DNA of 64,000 nucleotides from Planctomycetota bacterium (GTDB taxonomy: Bacteria > Planctomycetota > UBA1135 > GCA-002686595). A program made the translations under genes and the position numbers. Positions 28,153 to 36,189 of this stretch are shown piece after piece (the stretch's first letter is position 1; each line of letters begins with the position of its first letter). The notes beneath the pieces are model-generated. The model was not told the origin of the DNA. It did not search any database and saw only the letters and a program-made list of their open reading frames with translations. The DNA is taken from the NCBI GenBank assembly GCA_012960475.1, contig DUBE01000053.1:1454-65453 (forward strand), given 5' to 3'.

Positions 28153-31100
28153 ATGCTTCCACGTCATAGCATCCGTCCCTGGTCACACCTTGGGATCGCA
28201 GCCTTGCTGCTGTTGCTGCCCCCTGCCCTGACCCAGGGCTTGGGGGAGAAGGACATGGAAAATGCCTTTCACCTGTACGACACGCAGATGGCCAGGGCCC
28301 TGGCAGAAAAGGTGCAAGAGCACTTTGCCGCCGCACGCTACAGCGAAGGGCTGGCGGAAATGCAACGCCTGAGGGAGGAGCACCCCAAGGCGATTCTCAA
28401 GTTCAAAGGGCCTCCCCCCAGCCGCACCAGCAAGCAGCACACAGAGGGCATGCTGCGCTACGTGGGAGTCGATCGCTGGGCCCTCCAGATGCTGAGCACA
28501 GCACCTCCCGAAGCAGTGGGCCTCTACCGTCAACGCCATCAGGCCGCGGCCCAGCGCGCCCTGGTACGCGCACTGGAATTAGCGGCCCGTGGAGAGCACG
28601 AAGCTCTCGTGCAACTGGCGCGCCGTTGGCCCCTGACCCAGGCCGCCGCCCGGGCCTGGTTGGCAGTAGGCGATGTGGAGTACGAGGCCGGGCGCCCCGG
28701 ACTGGCGCGAGCCGCCTGGAACCGGACAGCGCGCTCCCTCGATCCCAATCAAACATCAACTGACCTGCCAACCGAGGCCAGGCAACGGACAGGGGAGGAT
28801 CCCATCTGGGCAGCCCTCGACCGCCGGCTGAGCCGCTGGAATCCCGACTCGACCGTACCGACCCAGCGCGGGCTCTCGGCCATAAACGGAAAGCCCTTCG
28901 TGGGCCGCGCCTTTGGCAATGAACCCGAAGGCTGGCCCAACCGACTGCCCTTGCCCAAAAATCCATTCCATCCCAGCCGCGAAGGACGCCTGAGGTTCTT
29001 CCCCATTCGCGTTGAAAACCGTCTCCTGGTCAGCACCAGTCGCGAACTGTTCTGCCTGCATGCGGAAACCGGCGACCTCGAGTGGCGCAGCGGCCGCGAC
29101 CCTCTGGTGGAACAATTGCCCGGATGGAATGAGATCGAATCGAACAGCTATTCCAACCGGCGCTTCAGTGAGGCGGTGGACAACCGCGAACGCATCGTCT
29201 CCCCCGCCGCCAGCCAGACCACCGTGGTCAGTACCTTCCAGTTGCCCTTCGAAGTGGAACCGGAACAGGACTACAACGATCTTGAGATCATCCAGGTGCT
29301 GCCCGAAAGACGGCTGGCAGCTTTTGATCTGGAGACCGGCGAGCGCATTTGGGATCACTTTCCTCACGGAAACTGGGATGGAGATTCTGGCAGCTATGCA
29401 GAACGCTTCACTATCGCCAGCCCGCCCCTGGTGGTGGGTTCCCATGTGATCGTGCAGTGCGTCCGGACCCGTGGTCGCATTGAACTCAACGTGGCCTGCT
29501 ACGACCTTGAAGATGGGCATCTGGTTTGGAAAACGCCACTGATCACAGGACAACGCGAGCTGAACATGTTCGGCCGCGCTCTCAAGGAATTCGTCGCGCC
29601 ACCAGTGGTGCATGCGGATGGCCGCCTGTATGTACAGACCCAGTTGGGAATCCTCGCGGCCCTGGACCTTTTCAGCGGTACACCACTCTGGGTAACCTCC
29701 TATGACCAGGTGGAAATGACCTCTGGCCGCTGGCAACAGGGAGGCCGCATGAGTACGGTCTGGCGCAATGTACCTCCTGTCCTGAGCGAAGGCCTGCTGC
29801 TTGCGACTCCCCTCGACAGTCCCGATCTGATCTGCCTGGACTTGAAGAGCGGAGAGCCGAAATGGAAGGTCTCCAACGCCATCCTGTGCCTGGGGGTCGA
29901 CTCCCTCAGGGGCAAGGGTGTGCTCGATCATCTGGTGGGGATCAGCAACCGGCGGGTAATCCTTGGGGGGCGTCGGGTGGCGGCCTTTGAAACTCCCGCA
30001 GGAGGCTTGGGAATGCGCGCCCCCCGGCGGCTTGCCTGGGCGTTTCCTGCGGGAACCTCCCAGCCCCTGGGTGCGGTGGTTGCACAGCCCTTGATCACAG
30101 GCTCGACAATTCTGATTCCCGACACCCGAGAACTGGTGGAACTCGACGCCCGCACGGGCCGCCGCACGGGCATCCTGCAATGGCTGCACGATGGCAATCT
30201 GCTGGTAGAGGAAGGGGTCTTCTTCATCACGGACGCCCGGGGTGTGCAGGGGTACTTCGAATGGAACGACCTTCTCAGCCGCGCTCGCAAGGCGGTCATG
30301 GATGACACCGAGCGAGCCCTGCCGCGCATCCGCCTGGTTCAGTTGCTGGTGGGTCGCGCCGAATCCATCATCACGAGTCGTCAAGACGCCCGGGACTTGA
30401 TCGAAGCGGATCGCTGTCTGACCGAAGCAGAAGAGGTCTTCAGCCCCATCGAATTGACAGGCACCCAGAACAGAGAGGCCCAGGGGGAGCTCTTCAACCT
30501 CTACCTCACGCGCGCCCATCTGGCCCGGGCAGCCATGGACATGAGCAGGGCGCAGCTGGCTTTACGCCAGGCCCTGGAGATTGCGCCAGACGCGGAACTC
30601 GCAGCCTCGACGCGTCTGCACCTGCAGGAAATCCTACGAGGCCGCGATGAGGACCTGCGGGCAACGATCCTGACCGAGATGCTGGCCGCCAACCCGGAAG
30701 AACAAATGCTCTGCGCGGTGCTCAACGAACGACCCGCTGACCCCCTCTGGACCCAACGCCTGCAGCCCCTGCAGACCATGCCCGCCGATCAGACCAGCCG
30801 TGAACGGGCCATGGTTTCAGTGGCCATGTTTGTGCATTCAGAGCGGGTGCGCGTACTGCTCAGTCAGGCCATCCCCAAGAACCAGAGTCGGGCCCAGGCG
30901 GAACTCTATGCTGTCCTCCAGGAGCGGGTCGACGAGCCCTTCTCTATAGGGCTTGAAGAACGCCCAGGACCGCGCATCACGCACGCCTGGCAATGGGCCC
31001 GCACCCTGCTTCAAGAGGGATTGAAGCAGCACAGCTGGATGTTGGACCCGGCAATTGAAAACGAGGCCCAAGCTGAATTGGCGATCGCGCTACTCAACCC

Positions 31101-32745
31101 CGACTTCGACCAACTGGACAGCATCCCCCAGCGCTGGCCCTACACCCAAGCGGCCATCACCGCCCGTGACCTGCACTTTGAGTACGCAATCAACAACGGC
31201 AATCTGGCCATGGCAGCCAGCTTCTGCCTGACACCCCTGCCCGATGGCTGGCGTGTGCCAGATCTCAGCGACGAGATGCTGTCCCAGATACTGCGTCTCA
31301 GCAAACTGGTGACAGAGCTTGGGAACACAGAGTTCCCGGCTGGACTCATGGCTCGACTTGCCAAGGAAAGTCCACAGCGTGAGTTGCTCGACCTGGAGGG
31401 CCAGCCCAGCACGATCGAAGAAATCGCCAGTGCCCTGGCGTCAAAGCGCAAGCCCCAAGTCGTCCCGCCCGCACCCCAACTGAATTCGCCCATGACCATG
31501 CGTGCGATGACTAAAGACAGCGCGGTCGAGATTGCCCGGGTGCAGGGCTCCAGCGAAACCAAGGCCACGCTGGTACTGGCCCGTTCAACTCAAGTCGCAG
31601 GCTACCGAGACGGACCCGATCCCCTTTGGACCCGGGAAATTCTGGGACGCTCGCGCATTTCCCGTGAACCAAAGCGTAGCGCGGCAAACGGGAACTTGTT
31701 GCACCTAGCCCTGCCTCAGCGGATCGAGACCATCAACGTGCACACAGGTGAGATCCTCTGGACCACACCGCCCAGCATGGACAGCTACTCGTCGGTGCAG
31801 ACGTCGAGCGGGCTGGTGATCGCCAGCGCCGACAGGGGATTCACCCAAAATGTCTTCGCTCTCGAAGCACAAACCGGAGTAGAGCTCTGGCGCTGGCGCA
31901 AACAGCGCATGTCCCGCACTCCCCCCACCATCAGCGATGACCACGTGATCATCTGGCCCGAGGGTCGTGGTCGGGCGTTGGTCCTTGATCTCTTCAGCGG
32001 TCGTGAGAGCGCGTCCTTCCTGGTGCCCCGCACGCACGCCGCCGAGTTGGATGCTGCCTTCATTCGAGATGGGATTCTGATCATGGTACCCCTCTCGCGC
32101 CTGGGCACCCCCCGAGACAACCACCTCATGGCAATTGACTTGTCAAACGGCAAGCAGATCTGGCAGATCAACCTTTCCACCCCGGAAAACGAGTCCGAAG
32201 CGGTCAACGTACTGCACTCCAAGGGGCGCACCTGGTTGGTCCTGGTCCAGCGCAAGAACGGCAACAGCCAAAGCAGGATCTGTGAGCTCTTTTGGGACCG
32301 GGGTCTGCTCGATCGCAGCCCAGTAGCGCGCATCCCCGCCCGAGGAGAACTGGTGGGCATCCAACGCCAGGACACACTGCACCTTGAGCAGCCTTTGGTG
32401 CTGGTGGCCGACACCACCCTGCGCCGGATCATCGCCATCGACCTGGAAGTCGGTCGCCGATGGAGTTCCCAGCTCCCGGGAGAACTGCTGACGGTTCGCG
32501 GCACAAGGACCATGCCCCCAATCTGGGGCCAGAGCAGAGTGGCCTTGGTGCTGTCGCGCATGAGCCCAGATCCCCGCAGTGGACCCCAGCCAGTACTCGT
32601 GCAACTGGATCGCAGAACGGGCCGTATGCTTGACCGTCAGGACATGGATCGCAAACCCCAGGGCACCCAAGCTCGCTCTTCAGCAGTACCCTTTGATGGT
32701 GGGCTGTGGTTTTGTCTGGACCAACGCTCGGAGTACTACCGATGA
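28153..32745 (+). CDS. Giant exported PQQ-like beta-propeller protein with TPR-like segments
   Basis: About 1530 residues; ATG 28153 starts a leader (SHLGIAALLLLLPPALTQGL). The N-terminal helical part includes VQEHFAAARYSEGLAEMQRL and the TPR-like block shared with the 19346 protein. A first propeller (about 290-700) has repeating strand pairs typical of PQQ repeats, such as LFCLHAETGDLEW, LAAFDLETGERIWDH and LAALDLFSGTPLW. A helical middle (about 720-1120) includes TPR-like RAQLALRQALEIAPDAELA. A second propeller (about 1180-1520) has IETINVHTGEILW and VFALEAQTGVELWRW. No quinone cofactor is implied. The gene is 61 bp after the vWA gene and overlaps the toroid gene, so it belongs to the operon. 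Confidence 0.85.
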   Translation: MLPRHSIRPWSHLGIAALLLLLPPALTQGLGEKDMENAFHLYDTQMARALAEKVQEHFAAARYSEGLAEMQRLREEHPKAILKFKGPPPSRTSKQHTEGMLRYVGVDRWALQMLSTAPPEAVGLYRQRHQAAAQRALVRALELAARGEHEALVQLARRWPLTQAAARAWLAVGDVEYEAGRPGLARAAWNRTARSLDPNQTSTDLPTEARQRTGEDPIWAALDRRLSRWNPDSTVPTQRGLSAINGKPFVGRAFGNEPEGWPNRLPLPKNPFHPSREGRLRFFPIRVENRLLVSTSRELFCLHAETGDLEWRSGRDPLVEQLPGWNEIESNSYSNRRFSEAVDNRERIVSPAASQTTVVSTFQLPFEVEPEQDYNDLEIIQVLPERRLAAFDLETGERIWDHFPHGNWDGDSGSYAERFTIASPPLVVGSHVIVQCVRTRGRIELNVACYDLEDGHLVWKTPLITGQRELNMFGRALKEFVAPPVVHADGRLYVQTQLGILAALDLFSGTPLWVTSYDQVEMTSGRWQQGGRMSTVWRNVPPVLSEGLLLATPLDSPDLICLDLKSGEPKWKVSNAILCLGVDSLRGKGVLDHLVGISNRRVILGGRRVAAFETPAGGLGMRAPRRLAWAFPAGTSQPLGAVVAQPLITGSTILIPDTRELVELDARTGRRTGILQWLHDGNLLVEEGVFFITDARGVQGYFEWNDLLSRARKAVMDDTERALPRIRLVQLLVGRAESIITSRQDARDLIEADRCLTEAEEVFSPIELTGTQNREAQGELFNLYLTRAHLARAAMDMSRAQLALRQALEIAPDAELAASTRLHLQEILRGRDEDLRATILTEMLAANPEEQMLCAVLNERPADPLWTQRLQPLQTMPADQTSRERAMVSVAMFVHSERVRVLLSQAIPKNQSRAQAELYAVLQERVDEPFSIGLEERPGPRITHAWQWARTLLQEGLKQHSWMLDPAIENEAQAELAIALLNPDFDQLDSIPQRWPYTQAAITARDLHFEYAINNGNLAMAASFCLTPLPDGWRVPDLSDEMLSQILRLSKLVTELGNTEFPAGLMARLAKESPQRELLDLEGQPSTIEEIASALASKRKPQVVPPAPQLNSPMTMRAMTKDSAVEIARVQGSSETKATLVLARSTQVAGYRDGPDPLWTREILGRSRISREPKRSAANGNLLHLALPQRIETINVHTGEILWTTPPSMDSYSSVQTSSGLVIASADRGFTQNVFALEAQTGVELWRWRKQRMSRTPPTISDDHVIIWPEGRGRALVLDLFSGRESASFLVPRTHAAELDAAFIRDGILIMVPLSRLGTPRDNHLMAIDLSNGKQIWQINLSTPENESEAVNVLHSKGRTWLVLVQRKNGNSQSRICELFWDRGLLDRSPVARIPARGELVGIQRQDTLHLEQPLVLVADTTLRRIIAIDLEVGRRWSSQLPGELLTVRGTRTMPPIWGQSRVALVLSRMSPDPRSGPQPVLVQLDRRTGRMLDRQDMDRKPQGTQARSSAVPFDGGLWFCLDQRSEYYR

Positions 32746-33869
32746 AAGCAGCTCCCATCTACGGCCTGGCCTTCCTGATCAGTCTGACACTTGGAGCGCT
32801 CTCGTCTTCAGCAGCCCAGGATCAACCCCAGAGGCCCGCACCCAAGCGGCCTCTGGTGGAGATTACCCCAGAGCAAGAGGCCGCCGTGGAACGTGGCCTC
32901 GCCTGGTTGGCTGCGCGCCAAGGCAGCGACGGTTCCTGGAGCGCCGAGGTAGGCTACAAACTCAACTCCGGATACCGCGCCACGGCTGTGGGCCGCGGAC
33001 ACGTGGGAGTCACTTCTCTGGCGGGCATGGCCTTCCTGGCGGGGGGGCACATCCCCGGCCGAGGCAAACATGGTCAGGTGATCGAGCGCTGCCTGAACTT
33101 TGTGCTCACCTGTGTGCAAGAGGACGGCTATGTGACCCACGCGGGCACGCGCATGTACAGCCATGCCTTTGCCGCCTTGTTCCTGGCGGAAATCTACGGC
33201 ATGACCCACCGCCAGGACGTACGCGCCAAGCTACAGACGGCAGTGGACTTCATCGTGCGCAGTCAGAATGGCCAAGGGGGCTGGCGCTATGTTCCCCTGG
33301 CAAGAGAATCGGACATGTCCATCGTGGTCTGTCAGGTACTGGCCCTGCGCGCTGCTCGCAACATCGGCATCCGCGTTCCGCGTAACACAATCGACCGCGC
33401 GCTGGCCTATGTGGTGGAATCCGCAGTCACGGACCAGCGCGGCAGTTCCCGCAGTCGAGCTGACCTGGGCACCTTTCATTACCAGGTGGAAAGCCACAGC
33501 CGCTCGAGCTTTCCCCTCACCGCCGCAGGAGTCACGGCCCTGCACGGCCTGGGTATCTACTCCGACGACCTGATCCTGCGGGGCATCGAATTCCTGGAAG
33601 CGGAAGAGGACATGTTCAACGCGCGCTATGGAACCCGCGGCCACTATTTCTATTGGTACGGTCACTACTATGGAGTGCAAGCCATGTACACCGTGGGCGG
33701 CGACCGCTGGCAACGCTACTTCACCAAGCTAAGAGCGCATCTGCTGCGCATGCAGACTCCGGATGGGTCCTGGCCCAACGAGGTGGGCCCCGGCTCGGTT
33801 TTTGGAACCGCCATGGGTTGCCTGATCCTCGAAATCCCCTACTCCTTCTTGCCGATTTTCCAGCGCTGA
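32742..33869 (+). CDS. Exported terpene-cyclase-like alpha/alpha toroid protein, copy 1
   Basis: 375 residues with a leader (MKAAPIYGLAFLISLTLGAL). Repeated prenyltransferase/squalene-cyclase QW-type motifs are visible: ARQGSDGSWSA, SQNGQGGWRY and MQTPDGSWPNE, each capping a helix pair, so it should fold as an alpha/alpha toroid. The DXDD catalytic motif of squalene-hopene cyclases is absent, so cyclase activity is unlikely; a binding role is inferred. The sequence GHYFYWYGHYYGVQAMY is a striking aromatic patch that may line the cavity. Its ATG overlaps the stop of the giant propeller gene. A paralogue follows at 40583. Confidence 0.87.
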   Translation: MKAAPIYGLAFLISLTLGALSSSAAQDQPQRPAPKRPLVEITPEQEAAVERGLAWLAARQGSDGSWSAEVGYKLNSGYRATAVGRGHVGVTSLAGMAFLAGGHIPGRGKHGQVIERCLNFVLTCVQEDGYVTHAGTRMYSHAFAALFLAEIYGMTHRQDVRAKLQTAVDFIVRSQNGQGGWRYVPLARESDMSIVVCQVLALRAARNIGIRVPRNTIDRALAYVVESAVTDQRGSSRSRADLGTFHYQVESHSRSSFPLTAAGVTALHGLGIYSDDLILRGIEFLEAEEDMFNARYGTRGHYFYWYGHYYGVQAMYTVGGDRWQRYFTKLRAHLLRMQTPDGSWPNEVGPGSVFGTAMGCLILEIPYSFLPIFQR

Positions 33870-33873
33870 TCCA

Positions 33874-36189
33874 ATGCCAACGACTCAATCGGATTCAGGC
33901 CAGACCAAAGGCCAACTGGCCACGCCCAGGCTGGATCAAGCCCTGGGTCGCCTGCGGGTTGGCCTGCGCGGCCTGCTCCTGCAGCATGGTCTGGGAACTG
34001 TATTGTTGGCCGCCGGGTTCTGGCTGGCATTCGCATACCTCGCCGACCGCAGCCTGCACCTGCCTGTGGCTCTGCGTGTATTGAACGGAGTGCTGCTGCT
34101 GGCACTGCCGCTCTTCGTCTTGCGCCGCGAAGTTCTTTTACGCCTGAAGCAACTGCCCGATGGCGCCGGTCTGGCGGTTCTGCTGGAGCGAGATCTTGAA
34201 GGCGCCGAGGATCGCTTGGTCAGCGCACTCGGGTTGCGCACGATTTCTCTCAAGGACCCCGCCCGGCCCTTGGTGGAAGCCCTGGTGCTTGAAGCGGAGG
34301 AACTGGCCACGACTCTCGACAGCAAACGCGTTCTGGATGCCAGGGGACCGCGCAAACGGCTGGGTCTGGGTTTGCTCAGCGCGGCTCTAGCTAGTGCCCT
34401 GCTCCTGAGCGACCCCGCCCTGGGCGCGATCTTCGTGCGTCGAGCCATGGGCCAGGACGTGGCCTGGCCTCGACGAACCAACCTCAACGTACAGCTCTCT
34501 TTGCCCTCGGGAGTCGAGGCCATGGAAACCAGTCCTGGCCATCTGCATGCGCGCATCGCCCGAGGAAGTGATGTGACCTTGATGGTCAGCATCAAGGGTC
34601 AGATCCCAGACGAGATCGTGCTGCACTTCGGCGATGGCAGTCGCAGCGTAGTCCACACAGCAGGCGCCACCAGCGTACGCCCCAGCCTGCGCAATGTGCA
34701 GGCTTCACAGGAGGTCTGGGTCATCGGCGGCGACGACGACCGGGGCCTGCCGCGCATTCACCTCGAAGTCCTGGAACCCCCTGACATCAGCGAGTTGGCC
34801 TTCATCGTCACCCCTCCAGGCTATACGGGCCTGCAGCGCACGGTGGTGCGTGGCACAGAGGTGCGCGCCCTGGTAGGCAGCCGAATCGACGTGTTGATTC
34901 GCCCGGATCCCCCGGAAGCCACGGGCGTCCTCAGGGTACTGGGAGAGGAAGGCACGATCGAACTCGTACCGCGCCCGTGGAGCCTCCCCGGCGGCCCCCA
35001 AGAGGGCACGGCCCTGGGTTGCAGCCTGAATGTGGATGTGGAGCGCTACTTCCAAGTGGAGCTTGTGGACCAGCAAGGCTTGAGCAATCCTGACCCCGGG
35101 ACCTATGCCCTGCAGGTGATCGCTGACCGAGAGCCAGAGGTGATCCTGCTGGCCCCTGCGAGCAACGAGTGGTCCGTTGTAAAGGGCGGCGCAATCCCCC
35201 TGCGTGTGCGCGCCGAGGATGACTTCCGCATTGACCGCCTGGCCTTTGATGTGCGCAACTCCCAAGATCTGGAAACAGCCCTGCTCGAAGCAGAGCTGGC
35301 ATTTGAAGAGACCCCACCCCTGGAGGGCGGTTTCATGGGCAACGGACATCTGGTTCTGGCGCACGAGTTGATTGAGCTCAATCAGATCGCCGGAGCTGAC
35401 GTGGAACCCGGTTGGAATGCGATCTTGCAAGTGATCGCTCGGGACTCACACCCCTCCCCCGACCATCAGGCAATGAGCCCACCCGTGCGCCTGCGCTGCG
35501 TCAGCGGCGATGATTTTCTGCGCAAGGTCAAGGATGGCCTCGCTCGGGCCGGAGAAGATGCCGGACGCCTGCTGCAGGAAACCCAGGACCTGCGCACGCG
35601 CGCATCCCAATTGAAGAGCGCCCTGGAAACCGGCGAGGTAGCCACGGATCGCGAACTGGGCAGCCTGCTGCACTCAACCCGTCGCCTGCAGGGAGACACC
35701 CGGAGCTTGGGGCGAGATCTCTCGGGCCTGGCCGAAGGCCTGACCTACAACCGACTGGACGAGCGAGCTGGCCCTCTGCTGGACGCCCTGCACCGGGCCC
35801 TGGGAACCCACGCGGCACGCACTTTTGCCCCCGCTCCCTGGCGCGAAGTGGCAGCCCAACTCAGCGCGGGTCGCTTGGGCACCCCGGAACTCGCGGGAGA
35901 GATGATCGCCCTGGTGGAACTCGCCCTCTCGGTCAGCGAAGGCTCTGGCAAAGACGCATCCGAAGCCCTGACCGGTGCCCGCACGGCCAACAGCGCGGCC
36001 AGCGCCGGGCCCCACCTCTTGAACACCGTGGCTGCCCTGGACCTCTCCCTGGCGGCCCTCGATGCCCTGAGCACACGTTTGGGAGAATGGGACAACTTTC
36101 AGAGCGTGCTTACGTTGACGAAGGACCTGCTCAACCGACAAAAGAACCTGACCGAGCGTACGAAGAAGTTTGCCGAGGGAAACAAATGA
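33874..36189 (+). CDS. DUF4175-like membrane protein
   Basis: 771 residues. Two or three N-terminal helices (LLLQHGLGTVLLAAGFWLAF, VLNGVLLLALPLFVLRRE, and one near 167-185) are followed by a long periplasmic region. That region holds Ig-like strands with VTPPGYTGLQ and RAEDDFRIDRLAFDVR, both typical of DUF4175 proteins. The C-terminal third is alpha-helical and charged. DUF4175 genes routinely accompany MoxR-DUF58-BatA genes. The stop overlaps the start of the 965-residue coiled-coil gene (ATGA), so the pair is likely made in fixed ratio and may bind through the helical parts. Function is unknown. Confidence 0.82.
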   Translation: MPTTQSDSGQTKGQLATPRLDQALGRLRVGLRGLLLQHGLGTVLLAAGFWLAFAYLADRSLHLPVALRVLNGVLLLALPLFVLRREVLLRLKQLPDGAGLAVLLERDLEGAEDRLVSALGLRTISLKDPARPLVEALVLEAEELATTLDSKRVLDARGPRKRLGLGLLSAALASALLLSDPALGAIFVRRAMGQDVAWPRRTNLNVQLSLPSGVEAMETSPGHLHARIARGSDVTLMVSIKGQIPDEIVLHFGDGSRSVVHTAGATSVRPSLRNVQASQEVWVIGGDDDRGLPRIHLEVLEPPDISELAFIVTPPGYTGLQRTVVRGTEVRALVGSRIDVLIRPDPPEATGVLRVLGEEGTIELVPRPWSLPGGPQEGTALGCSLNVDVERYFQVELVDQQGLSNPDPGTYALQVIADREPEVILLAPASNEWSVVKGGAIPLRVRAEDDFRIDRLAFDVRNSQDLETALLEAELAFEETPPLEGGFMGNGHLVLAHELIELNQIAGADVEPGWNAILQVIARDSHPSPDHQAMSPPVRLRCVSGDDFLRKVKDGLARAGEDAGRLLQETQDLRTRASQLKSALETGEVATDRELGSLLHSTRRLQGDTRSLGRDLSGLAEGLTYNRLDERAGPLLDALHRALGTHAARTFAPAPWREVAAQLSAGRLGTPELAGEMIALVELALSVSEGSGKDASEALTGARTANSAASAGPHLLNTVAALDLSLAALDALSTRLGEWDNFQSVLTLTKDLLNRQKNLTERTKKFAEGNK

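Noticed and set aside
28756-30519. 587-codon minus-strand open frame
   Set aside because: Lies wholly within the giant propeller gene, whose plus-strand translation has clear repeats and a leader.
32742-33869. Squalene-hopene cyclase call
   Set aside because: The toroid repeats are present but the DXDD catalytic motif is absent in this and the 40583 protein, so only the fold is named.
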